Shown: piece after piece, positions 50,608 to 61,084 of the stretch
Layout: each line of letters begins with the position of its first letter
Numbering within the stretch: position 1 is the stretch's first letter
NCBI GenBank assembly: GCA_028622995.1
Contig: JAJQJQ010000050.1
Location: 1,798,001-1,862,000, forward strand
Source of the DNA: Panagrolaimus kolymaensis
Lineage: Eukaryota; Nematoda; Chromadorea; Rhabditida; Panagrolaimidae
Direction of reading: 5' to 3'
Length of the DNA stretch: 64,000 bases
Made by a program: the position numbers and the translations under genes
The notes under the pieces: generated by a model
What the model saw: the letters and a program-made list of their open reading frames with translations, nothing else
Told to the model about the DNA's origin: nothing
Database searches by the model: none

Positions 50608-52767
50608 TTAGGTTATTGTTAACAAAACATTTGTATTTCCAATTAACTTTTGTGCTTCTTGACGAAATATATCCTTTTGTTGTACGTCGACGTGTCTGTT
50701 AAAGCCGACACTGACTTTAGCTTTGTTTTCAGCATATTTCTAAAGGTATTGTGGATAATTTATTAAATTTTTTTAAAATTTACAATTCCTTACATTCAGA
50801 TATTTCATAAAATGTTCTGAATTGAATGTGGCAGGAACTGGACTCATATGGAACCCTTCATATTTTTTGAATCTGTTAGTTTTTGCTAATTTTTGTGTTG
50901 TTTCATCAGTGAAATAATTAGAATTTATACTGAAATGGAATGTTGAAACCTTTTTCTAAAGTTTTTAAACTTACGCCAATCTATAAGATTTTGGAAACAT
51001 GTCAATTGTTTCTTCGACAGTAAGAAAAGTATCAAAATCCTTTTTTATTTCAACATAAAATAACCCCACTGTTTCCATTTGATTACAATTAAGAGAATTA
51101 AATTCTTGTAAAGAGAGCGCTTGCTTTGTAAGAATAAGGTGAAAAACACGAATTTGTGATACTTTTGTAAGCAATGTTGAAACAACATGTTTTGCATTCT
51201 TGCAATAAATTTGTAAAGCATTGGTAACGACAATTTCATTTAAACATTTGAGATTCAAATTTGTAGGATCAATAAAAAGAGATTGGTCAAAATATGTTGG
51301 TTTTCGATTATTCGAATCATAAATTGCTAATCGATGGCATAGTGGAATTTTCATTTTTTCAAAAAAGTATTTGGACGATTGATAAAGTTTTTGGAGGGTG
51401 ATGTAGTTGCAGTTTTTATATATATATCGAACCAAAGGATCAGAAAGATCAAAGTTTTGATCGCTTGCATTGGAATATGAATAGTAATTCGAAGAACCCA
51501 TTGTTGGAAATACTAACACACTTGTTTTATTTTCATTCTCCTTCATTGGCGACTGAAGATTGTTTGGTGGTAATTCTGGTCTTTTAAAAGCATATATTAA
51601 TTGTGAATCACATGGAATGTTTTGGAGCCAACAAAGATACTCAGAGAGAGCTCCTTCAGTTTTGGACTTATTAAGGGCTTTTAAATTTATTAAATTTTGT
51701 GCAGCTTCTTTCGAATGAAAAATTCGTAAAATTTCTATGCAGTCAATCCAGCATTCAGAGATATCAATTGAGAATGTTGCACCGATTTTTTCAATATCTT
51801 CCATGTAACTTTGCCGCATTTCAAGATCCTCAATAAAAAGGCGACAATATCTTGAATATAAACTTAAAATTATGAAAGAATATTTATCAGCAGCATTATT
51901 ATTTTTACAAAAATGAATCAAGAGTTTCTAAGCATCTTGACAATGTGGATGCATCGCTAGACGATGTTTAATTGCATTGAGAAAGAACTTTAGACTTTTG
52001 ACTGCTTCATACCCTTCAAGTGTCTTGATTCCGGAAATGCATAAACATTTCTTTCGGTTTTTAACAATTCGAGCAAAATTTTTTGTTGATCGTTGAAATC
52101 TTTTCTGTATTTTTGGAAGTATAGGTCGAGCTAAAGAAAAAGTCATAAATTTATTATATAATTGAATTAACTTACTTCCAAGCATTTGGCAGACAAACAT
52201 AGTCCCATTCAAATAATTATGCGGAAAACGTAATGCTGCTTCTAAAGGTTTTGTAGTTGTAGGCTGTTGTAATGAAATGTTCTTCATTTCTTGCAAAAAT
52301 TTACCATCAGTGAAAAAAGTTTTTCTAAAATTTCCTTCCTAAAAGTAAAGATTTAAAAAATTTGTCATTTTGTATACAAAGCAATTATATACCTTCCAAG
52401 AATATTCATCGGCGTTATTGAAATCCTTAATATTAAAATGAGTAGATGCCAATTTTTTAATATCGTTTTGTTGTGACTTTAATTTCAAGATATCGAAATC
52501 TGAATAATGACTTTTTTCTTCTAATCTAAAAATTCATTTTTAAAAATTTAAAGAAAAAGAAAACTATGATTACTCAAGCCATTTTAACCATAATTTCGGC
52601 ACCATCGTGTACTTTTTTTGAAAGTATAAAAACAAATTGCGGATTTCTGAAAGCGTTGAAACAGATTCTAAATCTTTTAAAAGATTTTTTACAACATTTT
52701 TATATTGGTCAGATGGAAATTCTTCATAATCATTCATAGTCGAGGTTATTGAAAAATTGCAGCTCAT
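50608..52767 (-). pseudogene. HAT-repeat/F-box-like gene with in-frame TAG
   Basis: Minus-strand exons 52767-52574, 52525-52393, 52338-52176, 52130-50975, 50929-50794 and 50739-50608 join in phase over 638 codons. One in-frame TAG (51930-51928) interrupts the long exon. The N-terminal half resembles HAT/TPR-type helical repeats of SART3/Prp39-like splicing factors (YTMVPKLWLKWLE, HPHCQDA-stop-KLLIHFCKN). The TAG sits where such a repeat normally has Trp, so a TGG-to-TAG change is likely. The C-terminal half (DPLVRYIYKNCNYITLQKLY, SKYFFEKMK) resembles F-box-like proteins such as the one at 21.7-22.6 kb. It is either a fusion with a recent nonsense mutation, two genes run together, or a functional truncation. 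Family assignments are tentative. Confidence 0.55.
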
Positions 52768-53183
52768 TTTTAAGTCACCACTAAAAACTTTCACTACTAA
52801 ATTTTTGTTGCTTGCATTAATGGTTTTTGGCTCATAAATAAATAATAATATGAAAGTGTCATAAAAAAGGTATCAAAAAGTCACAAATGACCAAGGTTAG
52901 TAAATACTTAATCAAGTACTTGAGTAGTTTATTAAAAAGAAAATTTGACTTTTAAAAATATGATATTTTTCTAGACTTGTTATTTTTTTTAAATTATGGA
53001 ATATTATAAACACGAAACAAATTTTTCTTGTTAAGCATCGGATAACTGTTTATAATTGTTCAATTCAGTGAAATTGTTAATTGTTTAAATTATAAATATT
53101 TATTTTTAGTTGCAAAAAAGAAAAACAAAATCAAAAGGAAAAAAAAGAAAAATGTAAATGAAAACTTTGCAAGCAAAAATCTG
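52768..53183. other. intergenic DNA, 5' side of the HAT/F-box-like gene
   Basis: AT-rich sequence with no recognisable gene or repeat. Confidence 0.45.
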
Positions 53184-53393
53184 GTGGCATTGATGAATCT
53201 TCTTTGAGTCGGTCAACTTCTCGAAAAACTTCGAAAGATACTCATCGAACTAAGCAAAGTGGAGAAACAGGAGGAATGAGAAATCGTCGACAAACAATTT
53301 ATGAACAAATATTTAAAAATGAACAACAAAAACGAAGAATTATTGTTAAACAAGAAACAAGAAGCACAACAACGGCAGATAATGATGCGTAAA
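53184..53393 (+). pseudogene. copied last exon of the coiled-coil gene
   Basis: From GGTGGCATTGATGAATC onward this repeats 46939-47148 with only a handful of base changes, and the last 62 residues (SRSTSRKTSK... to TTTADNDA) are identical. Homology begins inside the Gly run and stops at the stop codon (TAA after GCG instead of GCC). The three upstream exons are absent. It is a partial duplication inserted 3' of the cytohesin gene. With no start and no partner exons it is probably inert, although the frame is intact. Confidence 0.8.
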
Positions 53394-53501
53394 TAAAAAT
53401 TAGAAAAAGGATTTGTTTTTGGATAATTATAAACCCGTAAAAAAATTTCATTAAATATTAAATAAAATTATTAATTGAAATAAATGGAAGGTTGATTTTT
53501 T

Positions 53502-55146
53502 TCATTTTTTGATTGGTGTTCCTTGAACTTTCTTTTTTCTCATTTGCAATGTACTGAAGAAAGTATTTTTGTAAACATTTCTCCTGAAAAAAAAGTTTAG
53601 TTGAAAACTCTCCTAATTTCTTCAAAAAAAGCAAGCGATGAAAAAGATAAAAATCTTACTGTATAGCTGTGGTCCATGCACTCATTTCTTCATAACTTAA
53701 TGCAGCTAATCGATAAACTGAATGTGTGCCTTCAACTAATTTTCCTTTGGGTTCAGCTTTACATGACTTTATTACTTCACTTGCATTTGAATATATTTCA
53801 AATGTATGTGGCTTGGTTTTATCTTCTACCATTCGAACTGAGATACTTTCTAATGGAATTATGCCTTTGGGTGATTTGTCCTAAAAAATAAATATGAATA
53901 TATATAAAAAAGTTTAAGAAAAAATTGGGTTTAGTTGCTGCTTACATTTTCAGAATCAAAATAATATAAACACATTTCATTCAAAACAAACCATCGACGC
54001 TTCCATGATCGATAGCCTGAACCTAGTTTAAAAAGAAATCCAGCTCGATCGGGATTATAAAAAGCTTGGCCCAAATCGTTTCCATCATCACCAAAAGTCT
54101 TTAAGGGTTCATTTTTAAGGCTTTCATAAAGGCCCTAAAAAAAGAAAATCATTATTTTAAAAATGCTGTTAAATAAAACTCGCTTACAGCTAACATATCT
54201 TCAGAAAAATCTTCGCAACCTTCGATAGTTTTATGCATGGTTAAAAATCTTTCCATTGGGACTTTTTCTTTCACTGCATTTGGATTATGCAAAGAGGTAT
54301 TCAGCATCATTATGGAATATGATAAAATAAAACAGGCATCTAAAACAAATAAAATTAAAATCAACCTTTTTAATTCATTCTTTAAAAATTTGCATAAATT
54401 AAATCAAAAAAAAAAAACAACTATTTGCAGAATTTATTCTCTGCTCCAAGAATATAATGTTTAAAAGAATTTTAATCAAAAAATGAAAATTCTTTGGATC
54501 CAAAAATGGCAAAGTTTGGAAGCCTGAAAAATAAAACTCTTACCTGCACTTTTAAAAGCTTGTGGATTTTGTTCAAAAAAATATTTAGAAAAACATTCCA
54601 ATAATCTATCAATTTTTTGTGCTTCACCAGGAATTAAAAAAGTATTCAATAATTGCCTCAAAGATGGAAGTAAAGGTTGTCCACGGAAACTTTGTTTTCG
54701 AATAAAATGTTCCATAATTTTTAAAATAAAATCATCCTTTTCACCCAAATATTCTCCAATCGCTTGCTTTCTCAAATCTTTGCAAGTTAATAAAAAATCT
54801 GCAATCAATTCTGGATCGTTTTCCACCAATCTATGGTCGATCAAATATTTCATTCCTGCTTTGGGATGAGTATTAAACTTTTTTCTTCCAATCGAAAATA
54901 ATTTGCTTCTTTCTTCGCCACTAAAAATTTTGTTAGAAATTTAGTTTTGAAAGAAGAAAAAAGAATATATAAAAAAAAAGAAACATACTCTTCAATAACA
55001 CTAATAGCAGCAAGTTCATCATTTACTCGATTAAGAGTACCTTGAAGTTGATGAATTTCTTGTAATAATCCAGCTTTATGTGAGCGTAAATTATTTAATT
55101 TTGATTGTTCATTCGCAGGTAAATCGGTTATATTTACTTGACTCAT
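53502..55146 (-). CDS. grp-1: cytohesin-type Arf guanine-nucleotide exchange factor, six exons
   Basis: Minus-strand exons 55146-54989, 54920-54544, 54339-54188, 54134-53946, 53880-53660 and 53583-53502 give 392 residues, the usual cytohesin length. The order is an N-terminal coiled coil (residues 10-50, LQEIHQLQGTLNRVNDELAA), a Sec7 domain (about 60-230) with the catalytic loop IPGEAQKIDR containing the essential Glu, and a helix-H segment (MMLNTSLHNPNAV). A PH domain follows (AGFLFKLGSGYRSWKRRWFV, SPKGIIPLESISVR), then a basic C-terminal tail (TLQMRKKKVQG). Cytohesins load GTP on Arf proteins at membranes marked with phosphoinositides. All key residues are present. The 5' half, including introns, is duplicated at 61.1-61.6 kb. 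The symbol is the nematode name for the single-copy cytohesin and is used by similarity. Confidence 0.93.
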
Positions 55147-55894
55147 TTCTTTCTTTTTTCAAACCATTAATTTTCTGAAAAAAAAAATTATATTCTTAAA
55201 AACAAATTTCAGCCACGTAAACAAACGATTGTTTTGTAGTTTAAAAAAAATTACAGTTAAAGAATAGTAAAAAAGGTACATAAAAAAATTCATGAATTTT
55301 CACGATTGAAAAAAAATATGGATGTGAGAGGAGAAAAATAGCGCATTTATTTTTGTTGTTAGTGGTGGTGGCTAAAAAAAGCTCTTTTTGTGGCGGCGAC
55401 GGTTCCTCCTCGGTGGTTAGAATAGAAGATCAGCCATTTCTATTCTTCCCTCTCGCCTCTCTTTCTCTCTCTTTTTTGTTTTCTCCTTTGAATGGGTTGT
55501 TTTCGTTGTTGCTGTGATGGAAAAAAAAGCGCAGAGGAGAGAGAAAATGGAAATAATTTTTATTTGCAAGCAAAATGCACCAGGGAATCAAGCGAGCGAA
55601 CGGAACATCCTTTTTTCTCCTCAATTCGAGCGAAGATAAAAATAACTCCATTTTTGGCATGTTCAATTTTTATATTGATAGACTAAAAATAAAAATCCTC
55701 TTCTTTTTTATTTTTCATACGTTTTTATGGGACAAAATCTAGTTTAGATTTAAAATGTTCGGAAAGAGGAAAAAAATTGTCAAATCGTGTGGTCTCGTAT
55801 TTGTTCGTTCAATGCAATATTAAAAACGTTTGGAAATAATACAATGAGAATGAAGCTTATTTATAAAACTTTCTGAACAAAAAAAACATAAACA

Positions 55895-56103
55895 TTGGTT
55901 CATGAACAGAAAATAAAATTGGACGATGGAACGTCCCCAAGAGCAATGAGTGCAAGTATGTTTTATGATTTAAACATTTTATTTGCTTTTTTTCTTTTCT
56001 TTTTTTATTATCACGTTTATAGATTAACTTCATTTATTAATGGTCTTGTTCCTGTGGCTCATAAATTGGATGAAGATAACTCAAATGAAATAAACATGAA
56101 GGT
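55895..56103 (+). other. possible orphan exons
   Basis: A segment at about 55905-55955 and another at 56026-56100 (TSFINGLVPVAHKLDEDNSN, ending NMK before a GTACGA donor) could be joined by a GTATGT...TTTATAG intron. Composition is protein-like but no start, family or further exon was found. It lies in the part of the duplicated unit that is not shared with the second copy. Confidence 0.25.
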
Positions 56104-56462
56104 ACGACTTTAGACCTGTCTGGTTCGATGTTTTTTGGTTTTTTATTTTATGTTGTAAAAATGATTAGAAACTTCCGACATTTAAAAACAAGTTTATGAA
56201 ATTTAAAAAAAAATAAAGATAACAAAAAATTTAATGAATATGAAATAAAATAGTTAAAATAAGGCATAAACTAAAAAGTAAATGAAATCACCTATAAAAG
56301 CAAGAATTTAATAAAAAATAAACTATATTTAAGATGCAAATTGCGTCCACTGATGCGAACAATATTTTCTTTTGGCCTAAATTCGAGAGAATTAAATGCT
56401 TTGATGAAGGTGTTTCCAAGGAGAAGTTGATGAGCACAAAATTTATATTCATTTTTATGTGT

Positions 56463-57115
56463 CTTCAGCGCCTCATTCTCCATCTATATTTCACTTGTTA
56501 TTGGTGCTTTTTTGGCGACTTTTGTGCGTTCTTCGACCGCTCAATCATCATCATTCCCATCGCGAAAACCTTGCACCATCTTCGTTGACCGTGCGCCAAC
56601 TATCCAAAGTTATAAAACAAACCAATGCTGCCACATTTTTTCATTCACACCTTTTTAAAACGCGAGCCTAGCCGTTTTTCTATTTTTTTTATCTATTGAT
56701 TGATTTTTTTGTGTCTTTTTTTGATTTTGTAATTCATTTTATATTTTCTATTTGTAATTCAACTCATTTCTTATTTAATTTTATTATTAATATAACCATT
56801 TATCAAACCCAATTACACCTAAAACCGTACAACTTTCATAAAAGCTCTCCTTTTTTCCCCATATTTTGTAATTGTATTTATTAAATCAGTCCTTACAAGA
56901 TTTTTCGAATTTGTTCGGTCGTCTAACTTCGCATGTTTTTGTTTTATTTAATATTTTATTTCGCGCAAAAATACAATATTAAACAAAGTTTTGTAAAAAA
57001 AAGATTTTTTTGAACAAATTTGTTTAAATAATATTTTCGAAAATTTTATATTTACTCTAATTATTCTTTTTTTTTTTACAGCCGATCAGGATAAACTTCA
57101 AAAATGGATGACAAG
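56463..57115 (+). repeat. conserved 5' flank of the retropepsin-like gene, unit 1
   Basis: About 650 bp here are almost base-for-base identical to 62530-63180, down to T-run lengths differing by one or two. The shared block ends at the first coding exon and first intron of the retropepsin-like gene. An open frame at its left end encodes a hydrophobic, signal-peptide-like segment, see the copy at 62.5 kb. Here a T-to-A change removes that frame's stop. Confidence 0.85.
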
Positions 57116-57781
57116 GTAATTTTATGATTTATTTTTTACTAACCCCACTAATTTTATTCATTTTAAGGCTCATTCATACTTCTTTTTAGGAAATTGAAAA
57201 TCTTGTCAATACATCCCCTAATTACGATATACTTCTTACAGATATTGATGAAAATGAACTAATTCTTGTAATTTTTTTTTATTCCCTTCATATATAAACT
57301 TATTTTTTGTAATTTTAGATTGGTAATCAAGAAGATAAACCTCATCTCTGTGAGGGAACGTTTTCACCAGCACCTTTCCCCATTGGGGGTATTATTTATG
57401 GCGTCAACGTGAGATTTATGATACGACTACCTGTCAAACTGGCCAAAAATCAGAATTCTCAATGTTTATTTATCTACTTTTTAGTAGATACTGGAAGCCC
57501 TCAATCATATATAAGCATGAAAACCATGGAAACATTATTGGGAATTGGAAACGTCACTGATAACAAAATTAATTTGTCAATCATCGTATGTTTATCATAA
57601 AAGTAGATTATATTTTATAATATACAATCTTTAGGATCCTAATAGCCGAATCGTATGCTGGAAATCCGAAGGCAAATTTGAAACAATAAATCTCCTGGGT
57701 TCGATAGCTTTACAAGCATTAGATGTATCAATTATCGTCAATTGGAAAAATTCCGTTTTTCAGCTCGATCGTTTAGCTTAA
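57104..57781 (+). CDS. retropepsin-like aspartic protease domain protein, copy 1
   Basis: Exons 57104-57115, 57190-57267, 57319-57585 and 57635-57781, all phase 0, give 167 residues. The single folded domain has the retropepsin marks: a hydrophobic strand then the active-site triplet in FLVDTGSPQSYIS (about residue 86), and the second conserved hydrophobic-hydrophobic-Gly motif in NLLGSIALQAL (about 138), followed by a strand ending FQLDR. Family members are about 100 residues and act as dimers, cutting peptides in cytosol or within larger proteins. No signal peptide, integrase or reverse transcriptase is nearby, so it is a stand-alone host gene rather than an intact retroelement. Compared with the second copy, exon 2 is 21 bp shorter because its acceptor lies further downstream. 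Function is unknown. Confidence 0.75.
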
Positions 57782-58096
57782 TTTCTTTCATATTCTTACT
57801 ATTTCACTAATATTCTTTTTATAATTGTCTGAATATTTTCTAAAGTCATAATTTTATAAATTAATTGTTTGTTAATTTTCCCCTCTTTCGTTTACTTTCT
57901 TTGATTGCTTCTCATGTTTTAGCAAAAATTTGACTTGTTGTTAGAAGCTTTTCTCTTTTTCATAAGTTCTATAACTACGTTTAGAGATTGGAAAGATGAC
58001 TTTACTTTTGTAATTTGACAACTCATTTCAATTCTTGTTCTCTTTTTTTCCTTTAAATTATAAGTATGGTTGCACAGGTTTAACCAAAAGTATTAT
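57782..58096. repeat. conserved 3' flank of the retropepsin-like gene, unit 1
   Basis: The first about 165 bp after the stop codon are nearly identical to 63855-64000 after the second copy. Further right the window ends for the second copy, so the duplication end cannot be seen. No gene is present. Confidence 0.75.
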
Positions 58097-58524
58097 TCAT
58101 TGATATATTCGGACACATTGAAAGCGTAATATTTGATATTCTTGATTGAATTTAAATACATAGCTAAAAAATATGCAATTCTTTGGTTTACCAGAGTTTG
58201 CATAACCATCCAAGGCTTTGAGTGCGGCCAAGCTTTGGTTAGTTGTGCAAATCAGAAGTGACCATTGAGTTGCTATGTTACGTTCATCATATCCAGTTAA
58301 AATTCCTCTAACGTATAGTTTACTATTATCTTCGGATATGACAGGGCTGCCATCAAGAAATTTAAAGTTTTTTCCAGCCTTAAAAGTAAAATCTGAGTTT
58401 TTAACACAATTTGAAGATATGGAAATAATCGAATTTATGTGTAAAATAATAAACTTACTTTTTCACCAACGACGACGCTGTGGATTCCATAAATGAGGAA
58501 AATAAGTATAAATTTTTGAAACAT
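58097..58524 (-). CDS. short secreted trypsin-like C-terminal remnant
   Basis: Minus-strand exons 58524-58459 and 58378-58097 give 115 residues. Exon 1 is a clean signal peptide (MFQKFILIFLIYGIHSVVVG). Exon 2 reads KFLDGSPVISEDNSKLYVRG then ILTGYDE, which resembles the end of S1 (chymotrypsin-fold) proteases, where GDSGGP is followed by a strand and the hydrophobic-Arg-Gly-Ile turn. The GDSGGP nucleophile motif is reduced to DGSP and no His or Asp catalytic segment is encoded, so proteolysis is not expected. It could be a secreted pseudo-enzyme fragment, a remnant, or an unrelated small secreted protein. The exon chain is well supported by phase and signal peptide; the homology is tentative. 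Confidence 0.5.
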
Positions 58525-59038
58525 TTTTTGGGAATTTTAAGGCACTGTAAGAAATTAAGGTTTTCTACATATTTAAAAAATTTAATTTAAAAATTTATAA
58601 ACAAAAAATCGAAAATAGAAGAAAAGTAATACAAAAAAGAATCAAGCGTGTGGAAAACTTTTCTGCACAAAAAATAAATGTTTCACTTGTTGCATGCGAA
58701 TACAATAAAAGAAATATGTGAGTAAAATTCATTTTTGTTACTTTCAACAAACAAGTGTGTCACTTTTATTTGAATGAAAAAAAAAATACTGATAATAGCC
58801 CCCACAAAAGACATTTTTTTATTGTCTTTGTTTCAAAAAAAATTAAAAATTAAAGAAATACAATAAAAGAAGAAGAAACCATGAATAAAAAAAACGTCTT
58901 TCTTTCACTTTTTTCCATTAAAAAAGATTTTGTATAAGGTAAAAAAAGAATAATTACCTTTTTCTAACGCATTGATACTGATTTATTTGATTGACGGAAT
59001 TCAAATAAATAATACTAAAATCACTGAATTTTCGTATT
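58525..59038. other. intergenic AT-rich DNA
   Basis: No gene or distinct repeat is visible. It lies between two genes transcribed away from each other. Confidence 0.45.
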
Positions 59039-59211
59039 ATGAACTTGTTTAAAGAGTTTTTATAACTTTAACTTTTTTTAGAAAAATCAAAGTCCATAAA
59101 GAAAAATTAGCCAAAATAAAGAAATACAAACGATATGCAATGATTGGAGCCGCTGTTGGCTTTTTAGCTTCGTTTTTGTATATAAAGTTAAAGACTGACA
59201 AGAGGATATGA
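59039..59211 (+). CDS. tiny single-pass membrane protein
   Basis: Exons 59039-59055 and 59082-59211 would give 48 residues: a Lys-rich N-terminus (KVHKEKLAKIKKYKR), one hydrophobic helix (MIGAAVGFLASFLYIKL) and a short charged tail. The layout resembles small tail-anchored or single-pass proteins of mitochondria or the ER, but the family is not recognised. The proposed intron is only 26 nt (GTTTTTATAACTTTAAC... TTTTTTTAG), which is extremely short. Alternatively the acceptor at 59081 receives a spliced leader and translation starts at a later ATG. Confidence 0.45.
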
Positions 59212-59356
59212 AATTTCAAAACTTTCTTGATCAATGTTTGCTTCCAACACAATACAACTGTTTATAAACAACATTTATTAAAAAATTTTAATAACAACAA
59301 AATCAAGAACAACAAGACAAAAGACAATATTACAATTACAAAAAAAAGTATAAAAA

Positions 59357-60813
59357 TTAGTAGATGGAAATATAAAAAGTTTCTTTTTTTCCAATGTCAG
59401 AGGCATCACAGTATAAATAACAACCTTTGTTTGAAACAAATTTACCATTGTTTCCTTTCAATGAGAAAGCATTACCACCATGATGAATAATTTCGAAGCG
59501 TTCCCATTCCCTCGGAATATCCCGATCACAGTTCATTGCTTTCTTTCCATCTTCTGATGAAACACACTTTCCATTTGATCTTAAAAAAAATACTTAAGCA
59601 CCAAATTGTTCAATAACAAAGATTTTATTTGAACCAGCACTCTTATAATTACAGTACATTGAATAATTTTCCTTTTCACCATTGAGAAAATATCCATTAT
59701 TTGCACGAATATAAAGCGGTTTCTGGCAAAATAATTCAGTTTGTTCGAATGATTGAATCTAAAAATTTAGATTGATATTAAGTTATAGCGACTTTGAAAA
59801 AAAGCATACCTTTTTTTTATTTCTTCTCAAGAGTAATTTTCAATTCATCATTCTTTTTACTAAATTCACGAGCTTCATCTTCGATTTGAAGAATCTAAAA
59901 ATGGCCATAAACTATGTTTAAAGTTATCTATCAATCAACCTTTGACTTCAATTCGGTATTTTTATTATTCAGTTGATCAATTTGAACATTCATTGCTGCA
60001 TTTGTACGTTTCAATTCTTCAGCATCATGAGCTTTTTGTTCAGCTTCGTCCACCTAAAACTAACATAAGATTATATGAAAATTTTTACAAAAACGTTTAC
60101 CTTACAGTTCATTTCGTTCTTTTCATGCTTCAATTGTACTTTTTGAGCTTTCACGGCCGCAAGTTCATTTTCTCGATCAAGAAGCTAAAAACGAAATCAT
60201 TTGAATGTTTATAAAGTTATTCATAAACCTTACCTTTGACTTCAATTCGCTGTTTTCATCCTTCATTCGATCATTTTCAACTTTCATTGTTGCATGTTTA
60301 TCTTTCAATTCGCCATAGTCCAGCTTCAAGTGTTCGTATTTAACAGTCAATGTTGTATGTTCGCTTTTCAATTGGGTTTCGTATATTTTCATTCGATCAT
60401 GTACGGCTTTCAATTTTACAATTATTTCTTCACTATCGCGAGCTTTTTGTTCCATTTCACGAACCTAAAAATAATCATAACTTTTGTTTTAAAAATAGTT
60501 AAAATGTCTTACCTTTGATATCAATTCGGTCTTTTCAGCTTTTATTGTCGCATATTCACCTTTCAATTCGCCTTGGTTCAGCTTCAAGTGTTCGTATTTC
60601 GCAGTCAATGATACAAGTTCACTTTTGAGCTTGCTGTTTTCACCATTAACTCGATAAAGTTCAGATGCAAATGAATCATGATCACGTACCAGCTTTTTTG
60701 CCTAAAAAAATTGTGAGTAAACAAAGGTAAAATAATAAATAACTAACTTGTGACGGCGAGAAATTTTTTCCAAGAATGTTGGTTCCTTCTTCAAAAATGA
60801 CGATGACATCTTC
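59357..60813 (-). pseudogene. coiled-coil plus beta-trefoil gene with two in-frame stops
   Basis: Minus-strand exons 60813-60748, 60701-60513, 60464-60234, 60184-60101, 60053-59940, 59894-59811 and 59758-59357 are all phase 0. Exons 2 to 6 encode a long Lys/Glu coiled coil built from repeated units; the word KYEHLKL-x2-GELK occurs in exons 2 and 3, and ELKSK ends exons 3 and 5. The last exon has fascin/FRG1-like beta-trefoil signatures: FLRSNGKCVSSEDG, EWERFEIIHHGGNAFSLKGN and NGKFVSNKG. TAA stops interrupt exon 6 (59819-59817) and the trefoil exon (59596-59594). No start codon was found in frame. If translated from further upstream it would end at the first TAA as a pure coiled coil. It looks like a recently broken family member. 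Confidence 0.6.
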
Positions 60814-61084
60814 CTGAAAATGATGTTTTTTAGTAGAGGAAACCAAAATAACAAAGAGACAAAACACGTGAGTATCAAAAATATAAATGACGCAAATAAG
60901 AATCGCTAAATAAATGATAATTGGATTACAAAGTTTAGAAACATGAAAATAATTATCGACTAAAAATAAATAAACACAGCAGTTAGGAAAAGGAAGAACC
61001 AAGAAATGAAAAGAAAAAAACTGTTTAGAATGAAAAAAAAATTCCTTACAAAAAAAATTGCAGCTTCCTTCCAACTTTTTTATT

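Noticed and set aside
56696..56884. Open frame (MIDFFVSFFDFVIHFIFSIC...) identical in both duplicated units
   Set aside because: Identity is shared by the whole flank, not just this frame, and the composition is T-rich noise. It is more likely leader or promoter DNA.
57319..57781. Retrotransposon or endogenous virus insertion at the retropepsin-like gene
   Set aside because: No reverse transcriptase, RNase H, integrase, gag or long terminal repeats are seen. The gene has host-like introns, so a stand-alone cellular gene is the better reading.
59049..59252. 67-codon minus-strand frame
   Set aside because: It is opposite the small membrane-protein exon, whose plus-strand reading has a better helix and basic flank.
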